NCBI GenBank assembly: GCA_002099365.1
Contig: MSED01000005.1
Location: forward strand, 496,001 to 560,000
Reading direction: 5' to 3'
From: Phialophora verrucosa
Taxonomy: Eukaryota > Ascomycota > Eurotiomycetes > Chaetothyriales > Herpotrichiellaceae
Length of the DNA stretch: 64,000 nucleotides
Of the stretch, positions 10,471 to 21,585 are shown one piece after another. Numbering within the stretch: position 1 is the stretch's first letter; every line of letters begins with the position of its first letter. Made by a program: the position numbers and the translations under genes. Under the pieces are notes generated by a model. The model was given only the letters and a program-made list of their open reading frames with translations. It did not search any database and was not told the DNA's origin.

Positions 10471-12535
10471 TCACGGCTCTTGCAACTTGGCAAGAAGGGC
10501 ATCAAGTTCGGTCCAGTTGGACTGGGTCATGGCAAACTTCCGGTGTTTGCGCGAAACAACGTGCTATGTTCGTGTCAGCAGGATCCCATACGTTGTCTCC
10601 GCAGTCCTTACCTCGTCAAAATCATCGTACTTGTCGCGACAGTTCTCGCAATAGCCGGGCTTCGGGTCTTTTCTTACTGACTTCTTCTTTGAAGCATGCA
10701 CTGCCCTCTCCGCGGCGATGTCATCGTCGTGTGGGTCCGCTTCCTCTTGAATTCCACCCAGCTTTTCTTGCGCCTTGCTCTTAGCTGCTCTTTGCGGCGC
10801 CGGGGCTCGAGCCGTCTTCAAAGCCCCGGCGAGGTCAGTCATGCGATGAGACGACGGGATTGATCCGACAGAGAGGCTTCCGGTATGCGTCCGTTCAAGG
10901 ACTTGACGTTTTAGCTGCTGATGCACTTCCTTGCTGGTCCCCGCCTTGACTCCTGTAGCAGCAGTGGAAGAGATCATCTGGGATTGGATGGCCGAGGTCA
11001 GGTTCGACCTTTGTATGCCTGAGGCCGCGGGTTCTCGCGCTGATTGTAGCTTGGGTGGGCGGACGAATTCAACTTCGGCGCGCCTCGGCATTGGGGGGAA
11101 GGATGGCTGACGATCCAGGGTCGAGGAATAGCTCTTTGGCTCCTTCTCGTCCTTGCCGACGTCGGGAACTGGTCTCGTAGGGATCGGGACACTTGCCAGA
11201 GGCTTCCTGGGACTGACGCGTCTGGGAGGGTCGAGAACAGCAGCTGAAACGCTAACATGCGACCGTGTGCGCGGGATCTGCTGTTCGCGCCGTTGCTGCA
11301 GTTGACGTTGTTGCTCTTGCTGCAGGGCTCGCTTCTGAGCCCTTCTCTGCTCTTGCTCGAAGCTTGGATCGACGACAAACGGACACTTCCCAACGCCGGC
11401 AGAACGGAACTGGGGCCACTCCCCTTCGGCCCTTGTTGCCGGCTTCGGGTACTCCCTGACCATGGTCGGGCGATACTTCTCGTCCATGTCGTGAACGTAG
11501 ACGAACGGGCCTTTAAACGGGACCAGCGAGGTCAATGGCAATTCTCGCTCCGAAGCGACACCAAGCTTCTCATTCCTCAACACCTCGCCCAAATCTTCTC
11601 TTTGCAGACGCGTGGTATGGGATGTGCCCCTCGCGTTGTGACTTTGACCATCCGTGCCTACAAGCATGGAACTGATGAGCCTCTGCAGCTTGTCCACGGA
11701 ATAGATCTTGATGCCCATTTCCTTCCCTCTGACGAGAATGTCCAGCTGGTTGGTGCCATTACGGACCACGTTTGTGGCGGCCTGCCCGCGGGGATGCTTT
11801 TCGAGTAAAGAAGGATTGATAGTCTGGGGTTGTTCATCGGTGGGGGAGTGTTGCACAGTGTGCTCAGCTGCTGAGCCACTCTTCCCAAGCTCTCCTGGTA
11901 TAGCGCGAGTAGTGACTATGTGTGAGACGTCCTTTGAGAAAAACTTTTCTTCACGCTAGAGCGAAGTCAGCGATGCACTCCCTTGATCATGACTGCAATC
12001 TTACCCCCCCAAGAGCGGTTATCTGCCGGAGGAAACGAGATTTGGCCTCGTCCGAAAAGCCGTCGAAATAGAAGCGGAAGGTCGGGAACAATTTCCTATA
12101 TTGTCTCTGCCATTGCTTCACTGAGTCTTCTTTTGATGGAGCGTCAATGTTCTTTGTGGCGCGCAGGCCTGCAGTCCTGTCCCGGTCTCGGGCAGCCACC
12201 AGCTTTCGCTGAAAAGCAGTTGAGCGGTCCTCGCCTTGGCTCCGTTCAAAAACGCGGCCCTCCGGCATGGATGGCGGAAGCTGCCTCTGCGGAGTGACGG
12301 GGTGGAGGGCCACACGCGATCCCCTCTCGCCAGCCAACCGCTTTTGAGGCGGCTCATTTTCCTGTTGCGAGAGGTTCGCTAGGGCTCTAGGTCGTTTCGT
12401 GCCACTGTTGGTCAGCGGCCGGTGAGGCGAGTTTGTGGCATTGGATATGCTGGCGAGCGGGAGTCGGCGTGAGGAAGTGGCCATTTTCGGAAAAGAGTCA
12501 TGCGGCGAAGGCGGTATGAATACAGCAGCGGCCAT
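10471..12535 (-). CDS. Dbf4-type regulatory subunit of Cdc7 kinase
   Basis: Activates and targets Cdc7 for phosphorylation of Mcm proteins at replication origins. Three exons give 655 aa: 12535-12005, 11955-10612 and 10563-10471, with introns of 49 and 48 bp. A basic, Ser-rich N-terminus is followed by a BRCT-like region (FPTFRFYFDGFSDE, then FFSKDVSHIVTTRAIPGE across the first splice). The conserved middle motif has KGPFVYVHDMDEKYRP and EWPQFRSAGVGKCPFV. The C-terminal DBF zinc finger reads GYCENCRDKYDDFDE then HVVSRKHRKFA (Cys-x2-Cys ... His-x5-His). Intron 2 falls inside the finger, which fixes the last exon. Met 12484 (MATSSRRLPLASISN) is an alternative start. The Aspergillus nidulans relative is nimO. 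Identification is firm. Confidence 0.93.
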
Positions 12536-13381
12536 GCATAAGGATATAGCTGACTGCCGGTTGCTGGTTGCTGGTGGCGAGGTGGAGGTTGGAGTTGAGC
12601 AAGGATGGCAGGGTGGAGGGGTATGGATATTGCGGTATGGACCACGCGACGCGCCTGATGTGAAGGCAGGCCGATTCCCAACTCCAACAAGGGACTAATA
12701 GGTGCACATAATAGTTGAAGCCAGCACAGGGAGCAAGGCCTGAGAGAGAAGAGAGCGGTCCAGCGGAGAGACCGGAAGACACTGCAGAGGTGCTTCAATG
12801 GGCCACGGGAAAACGAGAAACGAGAGAGCTGGTCAGAGATGTTGATGTTTGGTTTGTTGCACGGCTGGCTGGAGCTTGTTGCGCGGTGGATCCCCAAGCA
12901 CAAGCTCCTCCCAATGCCGGGCAACCAAACACGCAGCGAGCCGCCTAAAACGAACTGCCTGACCGCCTAACTACGTGACCGTACCTATAAGCGCACCTAT
13001 GAGCTCCCGTCCAACCCACGCACCCACGCCCACGCCACCCCACATCTCCCCAAGTACGAGTACAAAGACAATAACACGCAATATCCCATGCTGTGTATGT
13101 CTCTTCCAATAACACAGTATCCCAATGCTGTCACTGTGTATGTCTCTTTCTCGTAGTATTACAACTGTCTACAGTAATGGTACAACTCCGCCCTGAATCA
13201 TGCCAGTGCCGCCCCATGCAGTCATCGCTTGTATGCCCATGTCTTTCCTTTGCGCCTGAGGCATGCCGTTTCTCGCCGACCTCGTCCTGTGTCTTGCTCG
13301 CTCCTGCACCTGACCTGACGTGTCGCATTTGCCAATTTGTCCTCTTCCTCCGGTTTGGTGAATTGTCGTCGCTTTGTTCGT
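12536..13381. other. Intergenic region with a small imperfect duplication
   Basis: Lies between the dbf4 start and the 3' end of the STK32-like gene. At about 13076-13152 two adjacent related segments occur, each with a TATCCCA(A)TGCTG block followed by TGTATGTCTCTT, suggesting a short tandem duplication. No gene is seen. Confidence 0.6.
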
Positions 13382-15164
13382 TCAATTAATAATGTGTCTC
13401 GCGCCAATCTTTCCCAGCACTCCCGCCTCTTTCGGCTTGGGGCTTCGATCCCGACCTTTCTTCCTGCTGAGAAATCCTAGCATGCTGCCTCCGGACTTTT
13501 CATGCTTCCCGCCGTCTCCAAAGCTATCTGGCGCATTAGGTGCGGTCTGATCTGCCAGATTGCTCCAGCTCCCTGACTCATCCAACACCATCTGCACTCC
13601 ACCACCCTTGCTCATCTGCCGCGTTGCGGGCATCGGTCGCTGCGGTGGGATCGGTCTGCTGAACGACTTCGACGAGGACGCAGGCCGAGCGTGTGGCGTT
13701 GGTGCTTGTGGCAGTGTTGCCTTGAGTTCATCCAAGGGTGGAAAGGTCTCCTCTGCTCTCGTGGGCGCCGCAACCATGGTGGGAGAAAGTGGTGGTGATC
13801 CATCAGGCGATGTGGGTATAGAGTTTGCGTCGTGGTGAGTTGTGTCCAGGTCCAGCTCAACGTGCTCTTCCGGCACAGTGCCGGCCACCGCTGCTGCGGC
13901 ACTCCTAGACGCTGTTAGCATAGTCCGGCGTTTCCGAGAGAGGCCAGTCCCTACACTTCATAGTTTGCCAAAGTATAGTCAAAAGGCTCAAACATGGTCT
14001 CTATCATGCGGTGCAGCTCATCTTCTCGGATCTCTTTGGTGGTCGCATCGTCACGCAGCTCCGCCCGCGGTTTCTGTTTCCTCGCCCTGGCTTCCAGGGG
14101 CGCCTCTTCTAGTAATAACTCCTCGAGGTCGTATGTGGCGTCAAAGTTCGTCTTCTCGCTGGACGGAATAAAGATCGGAGCGATCTGCTTCCGCTCTAGT
14201 GCTTCGAAGCTGATCGAACTGAAGAAAGGATGTGAGGTGAACGTGTCGAAGCCGGTAGCCCCAATCCGTTTGCGGCGGTCCCTCTCGATAAGCGATGTCA
14301 TGGCATGTAGGCACGGCATTGACACTGGAGGTTTTGTGACGAAATACCGAGGGTTAGCGGCACAGATTTGGTCGACCAGTTCCTCGTGCGTCCTGCCCTC
14401 AAACGGTCGTTTCCCGTACACACATTCATACATGGTCACGCCGAGTGACCACCAGTCCACTTCACTGTAGTATCCATGTCCCCTAAACACCTCGGGCGCC
14501 AGGTACGCCAACGTACCGGATTTGCTCGTAAGCGGTCTGCCAGGTTTGAAGTCGGAGGCCACATTGAAGTCTGCGAGATGCACATGGCCGTCCGAGTCAA
14601 GCAGAACGTTGTCCGGTTTTAGGTCTCGGTGCACGATGCCCTGACTGTGGATGTACCGCAACGCGCAGGCCAGTTCTCCCATCCAGAAGCGGATAGCATC
14701 CTCGGTGAAAGCCTTTCGTTGGATATGGAAGCGAAGATCACCACCATTCATGAGGTCGACGACGAGATATAGGTACTCGACATCCTGGAAACTGTAGCGG
14801 AGATTGCATAAGAACGGGTGGTTGAGATGTTCCAGCATCCGCCGCTCTCGGATGATATTGCGAACGCTTTCGGATCGGACCACTGCTCTGGGTCAGGACA
14901 GGCTGGCTCCCACATGCAAAGTCACGGGGACGTACCTTCATCCTTGCGGATGTATTTGAGGGCGAAGGTCAGGCCTGAGTCCTTCCGCTCAACTATACGA
15001 ACTTTCCCAAACGCTCCTTTGCCCACCACCCTCAGGAGCCGAAAATGATTGAGGTTGACTGCTGCCAAAGTGAGCACATGTTGCAGGCCTCAGCCCCGAC
15101 GTCGACGGTTGAAAATCTCACCTTCATCGGTCAAGACGACAGGTTTGCCTTGAGAGTTCCCCAT
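13382..15164 (-). CDS. Serine/threonine kinase of the STK32/YANK type (AGC group)
   Basis: Four exons give 540 aa: 15164-15122, 15061-14936, 14885-13955 and 13904-13382. The N-terminus MGNSQGKP fits an N-myristoylation site (Gly2, Ser6-like). Kinase motifs in order are VVGKGAFGKVRIVE, FALKYIRK, VHRDLKPDNVLL, ADFNVASDF, GTLAYLAPEVF and WWSLGVTMYECVYGKRPF. A DFN in place of DFG is typical of the STK32/YANK subfamily, so it is expected here rather than a defect. An AGC-like tail follows (LYL.. MFEPFDYTLANYEV). The last exon encodes a low-complexity tail rich in Pro and Ser ending in a basic GFLSRKKGRDRSPKPKE patch. The role in fungi is poorly known. Exon joins are supported by frame; the last join uses a GT one codon before an in-frame stop. 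Confidence 0.9.
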
Positions 15165-16735
15165 TGACCCAGTGCGGCAGGCTTGCCAGACACGATCCCT
15201 CCGCTAAGACGGCCTCGACAGTATTGAAAGTGACATAAGATGACTGATGACGGTTCAGTCGGTCGGAAGTTGGGAGGGGAAGGGCAATGGTCGCGCAACA
15301 GTCGATCGTGGGGATGTGGCGACGACGGGTGCGGGCGGATATGTGCTGGATAGCGGTGAAGCTGTGCGATGGAGTTGAGCGCTTGACGATCAGGCTTTGG
15401 ACCGATGCTGGGTTTATCCAAGCCACATGACAATCAATTAGCATATACCAGAACCTGCCTAGCTGGGCATAACCGAGGTTGGAAACCAAAGAGATCCAAC
15501 CCGGCAAATTCCAAAGAGGAGTCGCACGGGGGGTTGACGGCGGAAAGACGAGTTCGAGAGGAAAGTGAAGATGCTAGAAATTTTTCAGCCGGGAGTCAAA
15601 GGGATGCGCCGGCGGAAGCAAAAGCTGGCAAAAGATTCCGACAGAACGTCTCTTGGGAAGGAATGACTTTGACAAAGATTCCCGCGCAAATAAAAGCCTT
15701 GAAGAATAATAAAGGCCCGTTAGTCTCTAGGCGCCGTGGAGGGAGGAGACTCAAGAAGGTGAAGGTGCTGAATCGAAAATCGACGTGAGGATGCGGTCAG
15801 GGTCTAGTACCAGGCCCCAGGACGCAGTAGCCAAAGCATGAAGCTCGCTCTAGCCGTCTAGTGTGGTAAGGCGGAGGCGGACCTTGCAGGGATGCTGCTT
15901 CGCTTTTCAAAGAAGCTAGACTGTCAATTGGTGCTCCAAATGGCGAAGGGAAAAGTACAACGTCGCCTGGGGCAAAAGCGAGGGCGTCGATATTTAGTTA
16001 CGTGAAGAACAAGCACGTGGGAGAAAGAACGAGGAATACGAGAAGGACTCGGGCTGAGACTAAACAACTCCTGTGTCCGGTCCAGGCCGTATTATTGACA
16101 TGACGAGAGACTGTTCTTTTATTACTATCCAGTTCACCGTCCGAGACATAGATATTGTTGTACCCAGGATCCGGTACCGTGATGCTGAGATTTCCAGCAA
16201 CCAAGGGGCTGGCTGGTGGACTTTTCTCGAAGCCAGATTCGAAGGTTCAAGGCGGCTTCCACGAGGTTTGATGAGCAGAACTCGTACCGCCCGTGCATAG
16301 ACCAGCACATGGCAAAAGGAGGGTGTCGTGGAGGACCAGCGCCGATTGGGCACCCCGAGAAGGATCCCACACTGGAAAGCCTTAACCTCGACGAAGCCTC
16401 GAGCCTGAGGGCGTAGGGGCGACAATCCTCTCTTTCCGTGCTCTTACTCGCCTCATCTGGGAAATTCGTTGGAATCAATGTCAGAGCCCTACGAGCGCAA
16501 TCTGACCAGTGAACAAGCAGTTGCCGCCAGATTACTACATAGGAGTCGTTCGAAATCATGGTGCCGTCGACGCCGCTTGAGAGCGGGCGCTGAACCTTGA
16601 AGCAGTTAGACTTCATGCAACCTTCTGGAAAGCCTGGCTGACCACGTTTCAGCACCCCGGGAGGCTCGAAGCCTAATCCCCAATCTGGTCTTGGGGGCTC
16701 CTGTCTTTCCTGACGTTCCTATCTCTTCTGGCGAC
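15165..16735. other. Intergenic, no gene seen
   Basis: Runs from the kinase promoter to the transposon's left target site. Overlapping frames at 15405-15788 and 16060-16655 show no domain or codon pattern of a real gene. Confidence 0.55.
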
Positions 16736-16737
16736 TA

Positions 16738-16788
16738 AGTCAGACCACCGTGTAATGCACCAACCGTGTAATGCACCAGCCCCGCATT
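16738..16788 (+). repeat. Left terminal inverted repeat of the pogo-like element
   Basis: 51 bp, pairing with 18545-18595 except at position 39 (C here, A in the complement of the other end). Each repeat contains two direct copies of the 16-mer ACCGTGTAATGCACCA, at 16746-16761 and 16762-16777, in tandem. They are probable transposase-binding subrepeats. Confidence 0.93.
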
Positions 16789-16880
16789 TACGCGTTTTCA
16801 CGCGTTCTTACAACTATCTCTCTTTTATTATCACACCACCATACCACCAACCACTCTCCTCTTGTTCATACTCGATTACT

Positions 16881-18512
16881 ATGGCCTCATACAGCGAAGA
16901 AACCCTCCAAGAGGCCCTCAGTGCCTTTAGGCGCGGCGATTACCCTTCTATTCGCGCCACGGCGACGGTATACCACGTTGACCACACTACCATGAGCCGT
17001 CGACTAAGAGGAGGGTAAACTCGATGTTTAGTAAGAGAAGGCCAGCAGCTGCTGTCCTCTATATAAGAGGACCTCCTTATTCGCTGGATTATCGATCTTA
17101 ATTACGCTGGCGCCCCCCCTACCTTCTCTTAAGTACGCGAATTCGTAAGCCTTATCTCGAAGGCCTTAAATGGACCACCTTTAATCGGCGCGAACTAGGT
17201 AATACGCTTCTTTATACGTTACCTAGATATTAAATCAAAGGTAGGAAGGAAGATTAAATACCTCCGCGTTGAGAATACTAGTTTAGATACCCTTTAAGCC
17301 TTCTTTACCTTCTTCCGCGCTGTTATTACTCGGTACTAAATTTAACTAGCTAATATCTAGAACTTCGATAAATCCGGAATAGCTATAGGGGTCTGCGCTA
17401 ACTAGAGGGTTATTAATGTAACTAGTAAGAGACGTTTATATCGTAAAACATCTAAAAATCGCGACTAGGTTATAATAATCGAGGCCTGCTCGGTAGAGGG
17501 CCGTTTTATCAATCCGCTAGTGCTATTTAAAGGTAAAGACCTTTAGTTAATATAGTTCCTATATAACTTACCCTCGAATTAGTATTATAAATGTATAGAG
17601 AACGCCTTTATAATAAATGAAGTCGGATTAAGCTGGTTATAAGAGATATTCCTCCCTTAGACTGTAAATAGTATCGCGCCTTAATTACTCCTTTACGATA
17701 ACTACAGCTCTTATATTAATATTACTTTTATGTTCGAATACTTTACCTATAATGTCCAGCTAGTATATATACCTTCGCATTTATTATACGTCCTTTAGCC
17801 TCTTAATGTTGGTGTCTTTTCGGTCCTCAAGCGCAATTATTATAAGAGTATTACTAATCTCTTAAGATTCGTCGAAACAACCCCCGTTTAGCGTCTTAAA
17901 TTTATCGAATTCTATAAAATAGCGCGAGCGATTACTCTTACGCCTTAATATATTAAAGCTGGATAGAAGGGTTCTAGATTATACCTATATAACCCTCGGA
18001 AAGTCTTCCGATCCTTATAGCTAGTATAACCCCCCGAAACCCTTATAATAGCACTATAAACACTACGATCTTATAAGCGTAAACCGTCTAGAGAGGTTCT
18101 TATAGTTACACCTTATAACGGGCGTTATTTATAAGCACAGGCGATAAACCTTATTCTAGATATTATTACTTAAAAAGGCACCCGGTTATTCGTGCGCAAG
18201 GCGGCCAGCAAGATCGACCAGCTCATATTGCACTCGGCGCAACAGTCCCTCTAAATTCAGCAATTATCGGTTCAGATAGCACAAAAGACGACTAACAAGC
18301 GTATTCGGGTTAACATCGACTCGAATAAGACCTTTGCTTCAATAGTTGAGATAAAAGAGGCACAAGACCGAGCCCTGGCGCGCCAGGAGGCATGGGACAG
18401 GGTCGATAGAGATAAAGAGGCCCTGTTAACCTCTGTGGCATTGCAACAGGCCGAGTTCACAAGCCTCTGCAACGTGTTCCATATATATGACGTTGCTGGC
18501 GCCGATAATTAA
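16881..18512 (+). pseudogene. Degenerate pogo/Fot1 transposase
   Basis: The ATG at 16881 opens MASYSEETLQEALSAFRRGD and RATATVYHVDHTTMSRRLRG, a psq/HTH DNA-binding domain, before a stop at 17016. The central DDE catalytic part cannot be read because stops occur in every frame of the TA-rich stretch. The tail is readable again (SKIDQLILHSAQQS, a TAA where CAA or CAG would fit, then IQQLSVQIAQ through AQDRALARQEAWDRVDRD to a stop at 18510-18512). It is not functional. Confidence 0.88.
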
Positions 18513-18544
18513 TATATTGCGGCAATGCATATATGCAAGAGATG

Positions 18545-18595
18545 AATGCGGGGCTGTTGCATTACACGGTTGGTGCATTACACGGTGGTCTGACT
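18545..18595 (-). repeat. Right terminal inverted repeat of the pogo-like element
   Basis: Reverse complement of the left repeat with one mismatch. It again holds the doubled ACCGTGTAATGCA core and is followed by the TA target duplicate at 18596-18597. Confidence 0.93.
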
Positions 18596-18597
18596 TA

Positions 18598-19300
18598 TCC
18601 GCTTCAGTCCATGTCGGTGGTGTTTCTGCACGCAGGTTACCCACTACCTGGTACGGACGACGAATCTTGAACTGTCCAGTCCATTTCTCGTTTCCGGACA
18701 GACTCAAGCACCCTACCGCTGTAACTGAGCACTGACTAAAAGTTTGTGAATGGTGACGTGCGCCGAGCTTGGCATGCCAGTGACATCCCTGAGCGTCCAC
18801 GAGCACTCCCCTGAGCGCGAATTCAGGATCCAGGAGTTCCTGGATCTGGTTTTCGTTGCGCGCGGAGTTCCCAGTCTCGAGCCCTGCACGCCCGGCTATT
18901 GTTGCCGACTTTCCTCAACAACAAAATTTACTTACATTGTCGTCGGGAACGTCTACGCCGAACAGTCGGAACTCTTCACGTACAACATCTTTTACGGTCG
19001 GCGACCATGGAACTCAGACGGGCTGCTACAGACTTCAGCAACTGAGTCCAACAGTTCTTCGCGGAAAACTCCATACGGAACCTACAACGACCGGTTAATA
19101 ACGTCACTAACTCCAAAATCTTTATTTTCAAGTGACAGCGTGGCCTAAGTTCTGCAGTCGAGCAACCAGCGTCTAAGCGTACTTGTTCAATCTTGCTGAA
19201 CGCGCGTGTAAAGACAACACCAGTGATCCAACGCCATGCGTATGTGACTATTACTCACTCACAACGACCGGTACTCATCTCGGCAGCTCAGTCCGTCTAT
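18598..19300. other. Intergenic between transposon and P450 gene
   Basis: The 3' flank of the first P450 gene. Plus-strand frames at 18750-19148 and 19193-19438 have no domain and partly overlap the P450 terminus. No gene is called. Confidence 0.6.
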
Positions 19301-20989
19301 TCACTCGTCTTTGCTCCTCGCTGTATTCTGTCTAATGAGCTCCGCGAATGCCGGGCTTCGCACGATTGGCATCACCGGGAATGGCTCGCCCAGGGTGAAA
19401 TGGTTGATATCCTTATCGTCAAATGCTTCCCTCTATGAATGTGATCAGTTCGGTCACGTCAATAGCTGGAGGTTACAGCAACTTACCGCCTTAAAGTCAA
19501 AGCAGTATATCAACCGCGCAAGATTGATGAACAATGACCTTTGCGCCAACCTGTATCCGACACATACTCTTCGGCCAGCTCCAAATTGCCATATGCCGTT
19601 GAGTATGTCCTGTTCATTCCCGTCCAGCCATCTTTCGGGCATAAATTTCTCCGGGCTCTCGACGAGATCCGGGTTCGTGGTGATATTGGTGTGGTTGATC
19701 ACAAAGTTGGTGCCTTTGGGGAAGAAGTATCCCTCAAACTCGAGGTCTTGAGTTAGCTCATGCTCCGGTGTCCAGATGAAAATTCTCCTCCATCGGAAAA
19801 TCTCCTTGATGCAAGCATGAATATATGGTGCTGAGTCTTCGTCGCCAAAGTTTGGGAGCCTCTGCGCATTGCTTCCACAGATGGCATCCAGCTCGGCTCG
19901 AGCCTTGAGAAATTTGTCACGGTGAGTCACCGCTGCCAGAATAAACATATTGATAGCTAATCGAGTTGTGTCGCTGCCAGCCTCGGTGATCTGCATAGCC
20001 AGGAACATCTTGTCGGTATCGGAACCAGAAAATTTCCCTTCATTGAGGATAACGTCTTTGGCGAACGAGGGAGGGGCTTGCCCGGCCAGGACCTTTTCTG
20101 CAATAGGATTCCAATAGGCGTGGTACGCGTGGTGAGTGAACTGCCCTATCTCCTCATAACGTTTCCGCCAGAACTGCAGAAACCGCGGTAGCCTCGAAAG
20201 CTCCGGAAAACAGTCCCAGAAGTTGAGTGGTGGCGCGTTCATCAAAAATGCGAATTGAGCCTTCGTGACGTCTTTAATCTTGTCGTCCTTCTCGTCGGGG
20301 CGCTCGCCGAATGTGATGCGATGAATCACCGAGTTCGCGTAATGGTGATTATGTCGATACCACAGTGATGGCTGGTCGAGATAGCGGTTGAGGAGAGTCA
20401 TACTCTCCTCGTCTTGATACTCCATATATCGGGTCATGGCCGTCCCGCTTAAGAGTTGGTGCATGACGCGGCGGCGTTCGCTCCATTCGTGGGTAGGCAA
20501 TAAGACCGACCGTTTCCCCTGGCTAATCAAGTCGCTGACTATGGGATAGTGTGGACGACCGTTGGTAACAGCACCTCTACGAGCGTAGAGTTCTGTTGCA
20601 AGTCGATTGCTGTTCAACACCACCCAGAGCTTGGAGCCGACGTGCGTTGTTGTCATCTCACCATACCGCGCGATCTCACGGGCCTGCATTGCTGCTATCA
20701 GCGATGTACATTACCCGAGGGACCTTCCGCGAGTTTCACTTACGGCTTGTTCGCCTTTTGCGTACAAGAACAAATCTCCGATGATGGGCCAGCCTCGGGG
20801 ACCTGGCGGAAGCTTCCATTTCTTCCCAGTTGGCGAGCGGCGCTTGTCGACTGGCTTGAGAAGCTGGTACAAGCCGAATATGACGGCCACAAATAAACCG
20901 AAACTCCCAAGCAAGATCAACTTGAAGATCCCCCAGTTCTTCACAAGGGCTTCTGACTTGTCGGCGAGTTGAACTAGCAGAGAACCCAT
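19301..20989 (-). CDS. Cytochrome P450 monooxygenase 1 of the cluster
   Basis: Microsomal class-II P450, 524 aa in three exons: 20989-20744, 20683-19487 and 19432-19301, with introns of 60 and 54 bp. It has one N-terminal membrane anchor (residues about 20-45), then the proline hinge KLPPGPRGWPIIG, I-helix AGSDTT, ExxR in KEIFRWRR, PERW and the heme loop FGAGRRVCVGYRLA with its Cys near residue 456. The last exon (REAFDDKDINHFTLGEPFPV) completes the usual C-terminal strands. The REIARYGEMTTTHVGSK region resembles fungal P450s that hydroxylate phenols, such as the m-cresol hydroxylases of patulin-type pathways; that assignment is from memory and tentative. It is divergent from the decarboxylase-like gene with a shared 596-bp promoter region. 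Confidence 0.92.
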
Positions 20990-21585
20990 CTTGCGAGATT
21001 CTCAGAAGCCTGCATTCATTGACAGCTGATAGTCAAGACGTCCTGGAAAGAGATCAGGGGAGCGCACTCTCACGAATCACCCACTGAGCACCGCGACTCA
21101 ACGATATAAGTCAGCACAAGCAGCCAGTACCTCAAACCAAATGACCCGACCCATGTCACAATTCTAGGCTGTGTCCATATTGCGGAGAAGACGGGGAGAC
21201 TGAGGAACTGAGGAAATGCGGGTAGTGGTTGTTTGCGGGTAGTGTTTGCCGCAAGCAACATCTTGTGTCGGGAACAAGCCACTTCGACAATCTTCATCCA
21301 CTATCCGGCGGGCTCTTCACATCCTCGATGACCTTGTCCCGCTATTTCTGCACTCCACATCCCATGCATACATCGGCTGTGGTACCAGGGCAACCCGATG
21401 GTCAAGATCCGGTCGGGTAACGATCTCTCTGGAATCACCACCAGGTCCACTTGTTGTGACTTCTCTACGATGTCGTAGTCATGGCGTGATCGGATACAGC
21501 AAACCGGTTGGACCGCTATAATTCATCGAGATTCTCTGGGTGCGCTCCGAAATTGTTTCGACTAAGAGAAGACCGCCTCTTGACG
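20990..21585. promoter_or_regulatory. Bidirectional promoter, P450-1 / amidohydrolase
   Basis: 596 bp between two divergent start codons, so it must drive both genes. It contains the inverted hexamer pair at 21233-21254. No other gene is visible. Confidence 0.7.
21233..21254. promoter_or_regulatory. Inverted TTGCGG ... CCGCAA pair
   Basis: TTGCGG at 21233-21238 and CCGCAA at 21249-21254, inverted and 10 bases apart. The CGG half-site geometry suits a dimeric Zn2Cys6 activator. The same hexamers recur in the other two cluster promoters. Confidence 0.55.

Larger units (their letters stand above)
16738..18595. mobile_element. Complete pogo/Fot1-like DNA transposon, RIP-damaged core
   Basis: A 1858-bp element with 51-bp terminal inverted repeats that match at all but one position. 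It starts AGTCAGACCACCG and ends CGGTGGTCTGACT, and is flanked by TA at 16736-16737 and 18596-18597. TA target duplication and AGTC-type ends fit the Tc1/mariner superfamily, pogo/Fot1 branch. Inside, an N-terminal psq-type helix-turn-helix is still readable at 16881-17018, and a C-terminal transposase tail at about 18190-18512. Between about 17060 and 18170 the sequence is TA-rich with very few CA or TG steps and full of stops, as RIP leaves it. The element is dead on its own, but its ends look intact enough to be mobilised in trans. Confidence 0.9.

Noticed and set aside
15405..15788. 127-aa plus-strand frame
   Set aside because: Arg/Lys-rich, no homologous pattern, in the promoter side of the kinase gene.
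18750..19148. 132-aa plus-strand frame near the P450 3' end
   Set aside because: No family resemblance; overlaps several competing short frames.
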